Assembly: GCA_958295955.1 (NCBI GenBank)
Contig: OY282420.1
Location: 1,316,435 to 1,380,434, forward strand
DNA from: an uncultured Bryobacterales bacterium
GTDB taxonomy: Bacteria > Acidobacteriota > Terriglobia > Bryobacterales > UBA6623
DNA: 64,000 bases
Direction of reading: 5' to 3'
Each line of letters starts with the position of its first letter. Within the stretch, counting starts at the first letter, position 1. The notes below the pieces were generated by a model. It had not been told where the DNA came from, did not search any database, and was given only the letters and a program-made list of their open reading frames with translations. The position numbers and the translations under genes are program-made. Below are positions 1 through 11,961 of the stretch, one piece after another.

Positions 1-916
1 AGAAGCGCATGTCGAGCACGGCGACGTGGGCGCCGAGGAGGACATCCGGGTAGATGCTCTTCTTGACCATGTCGGGCGCGACGTCTTTGTGGCGCGGCTC
101 TTCGTTCGGCCCCGTGTAGGCGTAAGGCCAGCCGTAAAAACCGCCGGGCTTGATCTGCACCAGGTAGTCGGCAACCAGGTCGTCTCCCAAGCCGTCGCGT
201 TCCTGCACGGCGCCCCAAAGGTCGCTGCTTCCCGGACGCCATTGCAAGCCGATCACGTTGCGCAGGCCGGTCGCTACCGTTTCATGGCCGCTGCCGTCGG
301 GATTGTAGCGATGCAGCGCCGCGCGGATCGGATCTTCGCCGAGATCGATGTTCGAGCCGGAGCCGACGGTGACGTAGAGCTTCGAGTGATCCGCATTGAA
401 CAGCAAAGAGCGGGTCCAGTGACCCTTGCCGGTGTCGCCGAAGGCGATGATTTCCTCGCCTTCGCCGGCGGTCATGGCCTCGGCGTCGTATTTGTAGCGC
501 TTGACCGAGGTCGGCTCGGCGACATAGAGCCGGTCTTCATGAAAGGCCAGGCCGAAAGGCCGATCGAGATTTTCGATGATCTTCTTGCTGGCGCCTTCGT
601 GGATGACATAGACGACTCCGTCGGGCTGGTTTCTGGACCCCGAATCCGACAGGATCAACTCATCGTTGGGGCCGAGAAGCATAAAGCGCGGCCTCTCGAA
701 ACCGCCGGATGCGTACTCTTCCACCTTGAAGCCGGCCGGAACCTGAAGGGCTGCGCCGTCAGGCTGTTGGACGACCCGAGGGCGATTGCGAGCCGAGGGC
801 GTATGGAACGGTTCGGGCAGTCCTGCCCAATTCACCGGCTTCTGTTGGGCGCTTCCCGCCGCGCAAAGCGTGAGCAAGCCGCCCGCGAGCAGAGATGCGC
901 GAGTTCTGTTTGTCAT
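1..916 (-). CDS. PQQ-dependent sugar (sorbosone-type) dehydrogenase, 3' end outside window
   Basis: The minus-strand frame is open from an ATG at 916 to the window edge, so the C-terminus is missing. Residues 1-25 form a signal peptide ending near AGSAQQ, so the protein is exported. The mature part reads as the six-bladed soluble glucose/sorbosone dehydrogenase propeller: a VPAGFKVEEYASG opening, then RPFGLAFHED, NPDGSGHE and RNVIGLQW segments and a PGGFYGWPYAY segment. Such enzymes oxidise sugars in the periplasm and pass electrons to the respiratory chain through PQQ. A second in-frame ATG at 928 overlaps a TATGCT -10-like box at 924-929, so 916 is the better start. PQQ binding is assumed from the family. 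Confidence 0.8.
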   Translation of the reverse strand, partial: MTNRTRASLLAGGLLTLCAAGSAQQKPVNWAGLPEPFHTPSARNRPRVVQQPDGAALQVPAGFKVEEYASGGFERPRFMLLGPNDELILSDSGSRNQPDGVVYVIHEGASKKIIENLDRPFGLAFHEDRLYVAEPTSVKRYKYDAEAMTAGEGEEIIAFGDTGKGHWTRSLLFNADHSKLYVTVGSGSNIDLGEDPIRAALHRYNPDGSGHETVATGLRNVIGLQWRPGSSDLWGAVQERDGLGDDLVADYLVQIKPGGFYGWPYAYTGPNEEPRHKDVAPDMVKKSIYPDVLLGAHVAVLDMRF

Positions 917-923
917 GCCCAAT

Positions 924-929
924 AGCATA
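924..929 (-). promoter_or_regulatory. -10-like box for the sugar dehydrogenase
   Basis: TATGCT on the minus strand ends 7 nt before the ATG at 916. A start point about 7 nt downstream of the box would fall on the start codon, implying a leaderless mRNA. No -35 or ribosome binding site is apparent. Confidence 0.4.
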
Positions 930-966
930 ACAACCCGCGAAGTCACGCCGACCTTCCGGCAACTTG

Positions 967-972
967 CATAAT
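967..972 (+). promoter_or_regulatory. -10-like box for the first sulfatase
   Basis: CATAAT ends 6 nt before the ATG at 979. This supports 979 over the in-frame TTG at 964, which would place the box inside the coding region. Confidence 0.4.
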
Positions 973-978
973 GGCTGC

Positions 979-2439
<1,461 letters not shown>

Positions 2440-2452
2440 AAAGCAAAACCAA

Positions 2453-2468
2453 TGTGCGCTAGCGCACA
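2453..2468. promoter_or_regulatory. perfect 16-bp palindrome, possible operator
   Basis: TGTGCGCTAGCGCACA is its own reverse complement and begins 13 nt after the first sulfatase stop. It could be a regulator binding site or simply a short hairpin; nothing else supports a function. Confidence 0.35.
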
Positions 2469-2651
2469 CCGCGGCGGCCGGCGGCGTAACTTTACGCCGG
2501 CAGCCGCGTCTGATTCAACGAGATGCCGACGGCGCAGACTTCTCCCGATGTTTGCATCGCCGGTTGATCGTCTCCTCCTTATGTCCGGTGGAGGAGCGTG
2601 AGACGGCCGGGCGGCGCGACCTTACTCGCTTCCCAACCTACCCCCGCGCCG

Positions 2652-2686
2652 CCCGTGAAGGCGCTCCTCCACTTGGCGGGTTTTTT
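2652..2686 (+). terminator. possible intrinsic terminator or attenuator
   Basis: CCCGTGAAG (2652-2660) pairs with CTTGGCGGG (2672-2680) with one mismatch and one G-T pair across an 11-nt loop, and TTTTTT follows at 2681-2686. It lies 57 nt before the second sulfatase, so it could end upstream transcription or act in that gene's leader. Confidence 0.4.
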
Positions 2687-2743
2687 CCAGGCATTGCTCG
2701 ATTGCGCGGGCGCCGCCGCGGCGGTTTGCGACAATCTTCGGTG

Positions 2744-4156
2744 ATGCAACCGCACAAGAACCCCAGCCGGCGGACGTTTCTTTCGGCGCTTTCCGCCGCC
2801 GCGCTGCAGGCGGCGAACGGGGCGCCCCGCAACGTGCTGTTCGTGGCTTCCGACGATCTCAACAACAGCTTGGGCTGCTACGGCCATCCGCTGGCGCAAT
2901 CGCCGCATATCGACGGCTTGGCGGCTCGCGGCGTCCGCTTCGACCGGGCGTATTGCCAGTTTCCTTTTTGCGGGCCGAGCCGGGCTTCGCTGCTGACCGG
3001 GCTGCGCCCCGACCGCAGCGGCGTCACCAGCAATGCGCAAGTGGACTTCCGCCGCAAAAATCCCGATGCCGTGACGCTGCCGCAGTATTTCAAGCAGAAC
3101 GGCTACCGCTCGATGCGCGTCGGCAAGATTTTTCACATGGGAGTTCCCGGCGGCGTGGGCTCGATGAACCACCAGGACCCGCCGTCGTGGGACGTCTCCA
3201 TCAGCCCCGACGGGCTGGAGGAAGAAAGCGCCGGGGAGGGCGGCAATCCGAACCCGGATATCCGCCACGGCCTGCGGATGCAGTGGGTGCGCACCGCCGA
3301 CGACCGCGGACAGGCCGACACCGCAGCCGCGGACAAGGCGATCGAGCTTCTGGAGGAAACCGCGGGCGAGCCGTTTTTCCTGGGGCTTGGGTTCGTGCGC
3401 CCGCACGTGCCGTTCGTGGCGCCGTCGGAGTTTTTCGACCTCTACCCGCTCGACGCCATCGAACCCGTCGCGAACCCGGCGAACGACCTCGACGACATTC
3501 CCGCCCCGGCCAAAAATCTGCGCCCGTTCCTGTGGAACGACATGGGCATGACGCCGACGCAGCAACGCATCGCCTTGCGCGGCTACTATGCGTCGGTTTC
3601 GTACATGGACCGCCAGTTCGGGCGGGTTCTCCACGCGCTCGACCGGTTGAAACTGACGGATAACACCGTGGTCGTGTTTTTCGGCGATCACGGCTGGCAT
3701 TTGGGAGAACATACGCACTGGCAGAAAATGTCGCTGATGGAGGAATCGGTGCGGGCGCCGCTGATCGTCGCCGCGCCGGGCATGGACGGCAACGGGCGCG
3801 CGACGCAAGCGTTGGCGGAATTCGTTGACCTTTACCCGACTCTGACGGAGCTTTGCGGACTCCCGCCGCCGCCGGACCTCGACGGCGTCAGCTTGGCGCC
3901 GGTTCTTCAAAACCCTCTTGAAACGGTCAAAAACGCCGCTTACAGCCAGGTTGAATACGAGAACCGCATTTACGGCCGCAGCGTGCGCACCGACCGTTAC
4001 CGCTACATTCAATGGCAGGGTGACGGCGGGGGCGAAGAGCTCTACGACCACGACAACGACCCGCGGGAGTTCCACAATCTGGCGGCAAGCGCACGGCGCA
4101 GCGGCGCGGTTAACGAGGTCATCGAGCGCCTGCGCGCGGCCCTCTCCCGGCCGTAG
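2744..4156 (+). CDS. Tat-exported sulfatase, iduronate-2-sulfatase-like
   Basis: A 470-aa sulfatase. The N-terminus carries a twin-arginine signal (SRRTFLSALSAAAL, residues 8-21), which fits export of a folded protein. VASDDLNNSLGCYG supplies the metal-binding Asp pair. The formylglycine motif is CGPSR at residues 76-80. FVRPHVPFVAP and FFGDHGWHLGEH are typical of the iduronate-2-sulfatase-like branch. The frame is open 315 nt further upstream, but that part is low-complexity, so the ATG at 2744 is chosen. It differs from its neighbour in both export route and motif (CGPSR versus CSPAR), so they are not recent duplicates. Confidence 0.9.
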   Translation: MQPHKNPSRRTFLSALSAAALQAANGAPRNVLFVASDDLNNSLGCYGHPLAQSPHIDGLAARGVRFDRAYCQFPFCGPSRASLLTGLRPDRSGVTSNAQVDFRRKNPDAVTLPQYFKQNGYRSMRVGKIFHMGVPGGVGSMNHQDPPSWDVSISPDGLEEESAGEGGNPNPDIRHGLRMQWVRTADDRGQADTAAADKAIELLEETAGEPFFLGLGFVRPHVPFVAPSEFFDLYPLDAIEPVANPANDLDDIPAPAKNLRPFLWNDMGMTPTQQRIALRGYYASVSYMDRQFGRVLHALDRLKLTDNTVVVFFGDHGWHLGEHTHWQKMSLMEESVRAPLIVAAPGMDGNGRATQALAEFVDLYPTLTELCGLPPPPDLDGVSLAPVLQNPLETVKNAAYSQVEYENRIYGRSVRTDRYRYIQWQGDGGGEELYDHDNDPREFHNLAASARRSGAVNEVIERLRAALSRP

Positions 4157-4183
4157 GCTCGAGACCGCGCCCGGACGCCGCCG

Positions 4184-5470
4184 TCAGCCGCGCGCCGCGT
4201 AGGCTTCGTCGAGCAATTCCACTACGTGCATCACGGGCTGCCGCTTCGAAAATTTTCGGGCGCCGGCCTGGAGTTGCAGCATGCAGCCGGGGTTGGCCGT
4301 CACGATCGTGTCCGCGCCGGTGGCCTCGACCATGCGCATTTTGTCTTCGAGCAGGGACATCGAAATGTCGGTGTGCTCGACGTTATAGACGCCGGCCGAC
4401 CCGCAGCAAAGCTCGGTCAGGGGAAGCTCGCGGAAGACGACCCCGGGAATGGCGCCGATGATCCGCCGCGGCTGCGCGCTGATTTTCTGGCCGTGCAGCA
4501 GGTGGCAGGAGTCCTGATAGGTCACGGTGCGGCGCACTTCGCCGAAGTCGCGGTTCAATTCGACGGACGCCAGGAATTCGCTGACGTCTTGCACCTTGGC
4601 CGAAAACTCCGCGGCGCGGCGGCGCCACGCGGAGCCGGTCTCGAAAAGGTCGGGGTATTCCTTGAGCACTGAGCCGCAACCGGCGGTGTTGGTGATCACC
4701 GCGTCGTAGCCGCCTTTTTCCAGGGCGGCGATGTTTTGCCGCGCCTGCTCGCGGCCCAGGCCGCGCAGCCCGGCGTGAACGTGCAGCGCGCCGCAGCAGC
4801 CCTGTTCGCCGGGGATGGCGACTTCGCAACCGTTCTTTTGCAAAACCCGCACCGTGGCCTCGTTCAGGCGGCTGAAGAAAACGTTTTGCATGCACCCGGC
4901 CAGGAAGGCTACGCGATGCCGGGTTTCGCCCTCGGCGGGAAACGTTTTACCGATGCGGCTGAAGAAAAACGGCGCCTGCGCCTCGGGCGCGAGTTGCTCC
5001 AACTCGCCGAGCCGTCCGAGACCGTCGAAAAATCCCGTCGCGCGCATCATTTGCTGCAAGCCGCTCTTGCGGTAGAAGAGCAGCTTATAGCCGCCGGCGG
5101 CGAGCAGAAAGCGGCTGCGCAGTATCTTGGCGAACACCAGCCGGCGGATGAGGCGGGAGACAAGCGGGCGCGGCGCTTCGCGTTCGATCTGGGCCAGCGC
5201 CCCCTCGATCAGCCGCCCGTACTGCACCCCGGAAGGGCACGCCGTCTCGCAGGCGCGGCAAGCCAGGCAAAGCCCCATGTGCTCGACATAGTCGTCGTTG
5301 ACGGGCATTTTGCCCGCGGCGACCTGCGCCATCTGATAGATGCGGCCGCGCGGAGAGTCCATCTCGACGCCGAGCTCGCGGTACGTCGGGCAGGCGTTGA
5401 GGCACAGCCCGCAATGCACGCACTTCTTCAGGTCTGCGGGCTGCGGCTTGTCGAGAATGGGCAGGGTCAC
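4184..5470 (-). CDS. glcF: glycolate oxidase iron-sulfur subunit GlcF-like
   Basis: A 428-aa protein with two [4Fe-4S] ferredoxin motifs near the N-terminus (Cys17/20/23/27 followed by Pro and Cys68/71/74/78 followed by Pro) and two C-terminal cysteine-rich CCG domains (GCCGALHVHAG and ELCCGSAGVYN). This is the architecture of GlcF, the electron-transfer subunit of glycolate oxidase, and of related heterodisulfide-reductase-like subunits. The flavoprotein partners GlcD and GlcE are not in the window. It starts 21 nt after the DUF1501 gene on the same strand and may be its co-transcribed partner. It could instead serve another FAD-dependent 2-hydroxyacid dehydrogenase. Confidence 0.85.
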   Translation of the reverse strand: MTLPILDKPQPADLKKCVHCGLCLNACPTYRELGVEMDSPRGRIYQMAQVAAGKMPVNDDYVEHMGLCLACRACETACPSGVQYGRLIEGALAQIEREAPRPLVSRLIRRLVFAKILRSRFLLAAGGYKLLFYRKSGLQQMMRATGFFDGLGRLGELEQLAPEAQAPFFFSRIGKTFPAEGETRHRVAFLAGCMQNVFFSRLNEATVRVLQKNGCEVAIPGEQGCCGALHVHAGLRGLGREQARQNIAALEKGGYDAVITNTAGCGSVLKEYPDLFETGSAWRRRAAEFSAKVQDVSEFLASVELNRDFGEVRRTVTYQDSCHLLHGQKISAQPRRIIGAIPGVVFRELPLTELCCGSAGVYNVEHTDISMSLLEDKMRMVEATGADTIVTANPGCMLQLQAGARKFSKRQPVMHVVELLDEAYAARG

Positions 5471-5491
5471 GGGAAGCGGGGTAAGAACATG

Positions 5492-6952
5492 CTACGCCAG
5501 GATGTCTTCATGCACCAGCCCGGCAACGTCCGTCAGGCGGAAGTCGCGGCCGGAATCGCGGTAGGTCAGCTTCTCGTGGTCCATGCCGAGGAGGTGCAGC
5601 ACCGTGGCGTGGAAATCGTGGATGTGCATGCGGTTGCGCTCGGCGTGGTAGCCGATCTCATCGGTGGCGCCGTAGCGAAAGCCCTTCTTCACGCCCGCGC
5701 CGGCCATCCACAGCGTGTAGCCGTAGGGGTTATGATCGCGTCCGTCGCCGCCCTGGCTGACCGGCGTGCGGCCGAACTCGCCGGACCAGATCACCAGCGT
5801 ATCGTCGAGCATGCCGCGCGACTTGAGGTCTTTCAGCAAGCCCGCAATCGGCTTGTCCACCTCGGCGGCGTTCGCGGCGTGCTTGTTGTAAAGCTCCGAG
5901 TGCTGATCCCATTTGTAGGAATGGGTGCATTGCACGAAGCGCACCCCGCGCTCGCTCAGCCGGCGCGCCAGCAGGCATTGCCAACCGAAGTCCGCCGTGG
6001 CCGGGTCGTCCAGGCCGTAGAGCTTTTGGGTCGCCGGCGATTCCTTCTCGACCTCGAACGCCTCGGGAGCCTGCACCTGCATGCGGAAAGCCAACTCGAA
6101 CGACTGGATGCGCGCTTCGAGCCGCGGGTCGCGCCTACGCATTTCGGCATGACGCCGGTTGAGGTTCTGCAGCATGTCGAGCTCGTAGCGCTGCCGCTCT
6201 TTGGAGAGTCCCTTGTTGCTCAGATACTCGATCGGCTCGCCCCGGATGTCGTCCACTTGCAGGCCGGCATGGCCGATCGGCGTCCCCTGGAACGATCCGG
6301 GCAGAAAAGCCGACGACCAATTCTTCGACCCGCCGTGCGACAGAGCCGGCTTGATGGTGATATAGCCGGGCAGGTCCTGATTCTCGGTACCGAGGCCGTA
6401 AACGGTCCACGAGCCCATGCTCGGGCGCGTGAACGTGCTGCTGCCGGTAAAGGTCTGCAACAGCGCCGCCCCGTGATCGACTCCTTCGCCGACCATCGAG
6501 TGAATGAAGCACATATCGTCCACGCAGGCGCGGACATGGGGGAACAGATCGCTGACCGCAATGCCGCTTTCGCCGCCGGGGCGGAATTTCCACGGCGAGC
6601 GCATCAGCGGCCCCGCTTCGTTTTCGTCGTCGAACGCCAACGGGCGCTCGATCGGCAGCGGTTCTCCGTCATGCTTTTCGAGATAGGGCTTGTGCTCGAA
6701 GGTATCGACCGACGACGGCCCGCCATGCATGAACAGGAAGATGACCTTTTTGGCGCGCGGCGTGAAATGCGGGGGACGCACGGCGAGCGGGTTCGCCGGG
6801 TCGAACGCGACGTTCTTCGCCGCCGCCCAATTGCCGGCGAACAGCCCGCCGAGGCCCAACAAACCGAAACCGCAGGCCGCGTCGCGCAACATGCCGCGGC
6901 GCGTCATCGGCTTGACGGCGTTCATGTGGTTGATCGTCTTGCGGTAATTCAT
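5492..6952 (-). CDS. DUF1501 protein, sulfatase-fold secreted protein
   Basis: A 486-aa DUF1501 family member. A twin-arginine-like N-terminus (MTRRGMLRDAACGFGLLGLGG) indicates export. IFLFMHGGPSSVDTFEHK, IHSMVGEGVDHG, WSGEFGRTP and GRDHNPYGYT are the family's conserved blocks. The family is related to the alkaline-phosphatase/sulfatase fold but has no assigned reaction. The ATG at 6952 is chosen; starts further upstream would run into the preceding gene. It lies 34 nt downstream of the PSCyt/DUF1549 gene. The pair is almost always adjacent in Planctomycetes, Verrucomicrobia and Acidobacteria, where it is thought to work on complex carbohydrates. Confidence 0.9.
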   Translation of the reverse strand: MNYRKTINHMNAVKPMTRRGMLRDAACGFGLLGLGGLFAGNWAAAKNVAFDPANPLAVRPPHFTPRAKKVIFLFMHGGPSSVDTFEHKPYLEKHDGEPLPIERPLAFDDENEAGPLMRSPWKFRPGGESGIAVSDLFPHVRACVDDMCFIHSMVGEGVDHGAALLQTFTGSSTFTRPSMGSWTVYGLGTENQDLPGYITIKPALSHGGSKNWSSAFLPGSFQGTPIGHAGLQVDDIRGEPIEYLSNKGLSKERQRYELDMLQNLNRRHAEMRRRDPRLEARIQSFELAFRMQVQAPEAFEVEKESPATQKLYGLDDPATADFGWQCLLARRLSERGVRFVQCTHSYKWDQHSELYNKHAANAAEVDKPIAGLLKDLKSRGMLDDTLVIWSGEFGRTPVSQGGDGRDHNPYGYTLWMAGAGVKKGFRYGATDEIGYHAERNRMHIHDFHATVLHLLGMDHEKLTYRDSGRDFRLTDVAGLVHEDILA

Positions 6953-6986
6953 TGCTTCGCTTCCGTGATTCGCGGCGCCCCCAAGT

Positions 6987-9803
<2,817 letters not shown>

Positions 9804-9810
9804 TGTCTTT

Positions 9811-9816
9811 ATGATA
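9811..9816 (-). promoter_or_regulatory. -10-like box for the PSCyt gene
   Basis: TATCAT, preceded by GC, ends 7 nt before the ATG at 9803 with no Shine-Dalgarno in between. It places a promoter between uvrC and the PSCyt-DUF1501-glcF run. Confidence 0.4.
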
Positions 9817-9850
9817 GCGTCTCGCCGCGGCGCCCCGCCGTCCGGCAGTC

Positions 9851-11683
9851 TTACTCTCCACTCAAATATGCGCGGATGCTTTCCGCCCGGGGCTTGTTGA
9901 CCACCGCGGCCAGTTGCTCCAGGGAAGAGCGCCGTATCTTGTCGAGGCTGCCGAACTCGCGCAGGAGCTTCTGCGCCGTGCGCTCCCCGATGCCCGGGAT
10001 TTCCAGCAACTCGGAAGCGACCGCGCGCTTGCCGCGGCGCCGGCGGTGGAAGGCGACCGCAAAGCGGTGGGCCTCGTCGCGGATCTGTTGGATCATGCGC
10101 AGAATCGGATTGAAGCGGTCCAAGCGGACCGGATCGTCCTCTTGGCCGAAGACGTAGATCGTTTCCTCGCGTTTGGCGATGGCGGCCAGCGGCTGGGTGA
10201 CGGCCCCGAGTTCTTCGAGCGCTTCGGCCGCGGCGCGCAACTGGCCTAACCCGCCGTCCACCAGCGCCAGCACGGGGAACGGCTTGCCCTCTTCCTTGAG
10301 ACGCTTGTAGCGGCGGCCGACCACCTCGCGCATCGCGGCGAAGTCGTCGTTCGTCTGGCGCTGCACGATGAAGCGGCGGTAGTCGGCCTTTTTCATGCGG
10401 CCGCCCTCCCAAACCACCATCGACGCCACCACGTCGGCGCCTTGCGTGTGCGAGATATCGAAGCACTCGATGCGGTCGGACGTTTCCTCGCCCTTTTCCG
10501 GCTGCGGCAGGTTCAGCGCGTCGCGCCAGGCGGCGATGAGTTGCTTCGCGCCGGGCTTGCGGATGCGGAACCGCTGCTCGAAGCCCTGCCGCGCGTTGGC
10601 GGCGACAAGATCGAGCATCGCCTTTTTCGAGCCGCGCAGCGGAACGTTGATTTCCACCTTCCGCCCGCGCTTCTCGCTGAGCAACTCTTCGAGAACGCCC
10701 CTGTCGTCGAAGTCCTCCGGCACGTGAACGAGCGACGGCACGTACTGCTGATCGAGGTAAATCTGCGTGAGCAGCGCGCTGAGGAATTCGAGGCGCTCGA
10801 ACTCGAAAACGTCTTCCCAGAAGAACTCGCGGCGGTCGACAACGCGGCCGTTGCGCACGTGGAAGAGATTGGCCGCGACGAGCGGCGGCTCGGCGTAGAA
10901 GCCGACGATGTCGATATCCCGGCCCTCGACTGCGGCCATGCGCTGGCGCTCGGCCATCTCTTCGACGGTCGCGATGAGGTCTCGCAAGCCCGCCGCCTTT
11001 TCGAATTCGAGGTCCGCTGCGGCCTGCGCCATGCGCCGCTTGAGGTCTTTGACCAACTCTGCCTGACGGCCGCCGAGAAAGGCTTTGACGTCCTCCACGG
11101 CGCGCCGATAGACCGCGTCCGCGACCAGACCTTGCACGCAAGGCCCCAGGCAACGGTGGATGTGGTATTCCAGACAGGCGCGGGCATGGTAGCGCGTCAG
11201 ATCGATGCGGCAAGACGGAATCTTGAAGTAGCGGTGTACGAAGTGAACCAGCCGGTGCGCCAGATTGCCGGGGAAATAGGGGCCGAAATAGGACGAGCCG
11301 TCTTTCTTGAGCCGCCGCGTGACATAGACGCGGGGGTACTTCTCGCCGGTCAGCTTGATGTAGGGATAAGTCTTGTCGTCGCGCAGCAGGACGTTGAATT
11401 TGGGCTTATGCCGCTTGATCAGGTTGTTTTCGAGCGCCAGCGCCTCTTTCTCGTTATGGACGACGATGCAGGCAATGTCGCGCGCCTCGAACAAGAGGCC
11501 GCCGGTCTTGGCGTCGGCAAGCTTTTCGGCCAGGAAATAGGCGCGGACGCGGTCGCGCAGGCTTTTGGCCTTGCCGACGTAGATTACCCGGCCGCGGCCG
11601 TCGCGGTACTGGTAAACGCCCGGCGCCGCGGGCAGGGCCGCGGCAGCCTCTTTAAGCTTGTCCCAATGATTGGGAGTGCGCAT
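9851..11683 (-). CDS. uvrC: excinuclease ABC subunit C
   Basis: A 610-aa UvrC, the nuclease that makes both incisions in nucleotide excision repair after UvrAB recognition. Domains in order: GIY-YIG nuclease (GVYQYRD then VIYVGKAKSLRDR, about residues 22-50), a cysteine cluster CLEYHIHRCLGPC, the UVR motif that contacts UvrB (around ELVKDLKRRMAQAAADLEFEKA), the RNase H-like second nuclease domain (ECFDISHTQG, ALVDGGLGQL) and C-terminal helix-hairpin-helix DNA-binding repeats (LLEIPGIGERTAQKLL). The ATG at 11683 gives the family-typical start; upstream codons in frame are not UvrC-like. A TATGCT box lies 12 nt before it. Confidence 0.97.
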   Translation of the reverse strand: MRTPNHWDKLKEAAAALPAAPGVYQYRDGRGRVIYVGKAKSLRDRVRAYFLAEKLADAKTGGLLFEARDIACIVVHNEKEALALENNLIKRHKPKFNVLLRDDKTYPYIKLTGEKYPRVYVTRRLKKDGSSYFGPYFPGNLAHRLVHFVHRYFKIPSCRIDLTRYHARACLEYHIHRCLGPCVQGLVADAVYRRAVEDVKAFLGGRQAELVKDLKRRMAQAAADLEFEKAAGLRDLIATVEEMAERQRMAAVEGRDIDIVGFYAEPPLVAANLFHVRNGRVVDRREFFWEDVFEFERLEFLSALLTQIYLDQQYVPSLVHVPEDFDDRGVLEELLSEKRGRKVEINVPLRGSKKAMLDLVAANARQGFEQRFRIRKPGAKQLIAAWRDALNLPQPEKGEETSDRIECFDISHTQGADVVASMVVWEGGRMKKADYRRFIVQRQTNDDFAAMREVVGRRYKRLKEEGKPFPVLALVDGGLGQLRAAAEALEELGAVTQPLAAIAKREETIYVFGQEDDPVRLDRFNPILRMIQQIRDEAHRFAVAFHRRRRGKRAVASELLEIPGIGERTAQKLLREFGSLDKIRRSSLEQLAAVVNKPRAESIRAYLSGE

Positions 11684-11714
11684 CCGAACGCTTTCAGCAT
11701 AACGGCGGGGCCGG

Positions 11715-11756
11715 GCCGCCGCGCCGGGCGGCAAGACCGGGGACCGCAGGAAGCCG
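11715..11756 (-). repeat. copy C of a dispersed intergenic repeat
   Basis: 34 of 42 bases match 29859-29900 without gaps, including GGCAAGAC and GACCGCAGGAA. It lies between uvrC and the toxin-gene remnant. Judged by eye only. Confidence 0.4.
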
Positions 11757-11896
11757 GCCTCAACGTTCCCTGCAAGGTCCGCTTCAAGCTCTTCACCCTC
11801 GATGACGCTCTGCTTGTCCGCAAGCTCGGGCGCTTGTCGGAACGAGACGGCGAAGCGGTAAAAGAAGCGTTGGGGCGCGCCTTGGCAAGCAACTGA
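11753..11896 (+). pseudogene. C-terminal remnant of a MazF/PemK-family toxin
   Basis: The frame encodes a segment beginning NVPCKVRFKLFTLD and continuing ALLVRKLGRLSERDGEAVKEAL to a TGA at 11894-11896. This matches my recollection of the C-terminal third of MazF/PemK endoribonucleases, where a KVR...LFTLD...RRLGRLS...V..AL pattern is common. The N-terminal two thirds with the catalytic residues are absent, and the frame upstream is antisense to uvrC. No antitoxin gene is present. I infer a decayed type II toxin-antitoxin locus left between uvrC and the next gene. Confidence 0.55.
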
Positions 11897-11946
11897 GAGC
11901 TGCGCGTACACCCGGCGCTGAAAAGATCGCGCCTTGCCGAACCGTT

Positions 11947-11952
11947 TATAAT
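11947..11952 (+). promoter_or_regulatory. -10 box for the PHP fusion gene
   Basis: A consensus TATAAT ends 9 nt before the ATG at 11962, leaving no room for a ribosome binding site. Confidence 0.5.
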
Positions 11953-11961
11953 CAGGGCGCC

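Larger units (their letters stand above)
2440..2743 (+). other. structured intergenic region between two sulfatase genes
   Basis: There is no convincing gene here. It holds a perfect palindrome (2453-2468), an 8-bp hairpin (arms 2482-2489 and 2492-2499), a perfect 7-bp hairpin (CTCCTCC 2572-2578 with GGAGGAG 2590-2596) and a terminator-like hairpin with six T (2652-2686). The open frame that enters it from the second sulfatase is low-complexity and lacks the look of a protein. Confidence 0.5.

Noticed and set aside
964-978. TTG at 964 as start of the first sulfatase
   Set aside because: It would add five residues ahead of a complete signal peptide and overlap the -10-like box; the ATG at 979 is better.
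2579-4075. A 498-codon minus-strand open frame opposite the second sulfatase
   Set aside because: Its translation is Arg/Val-rich without motifs, while the plus strand has a full sulfatase. High GC leaves antisense frames open.
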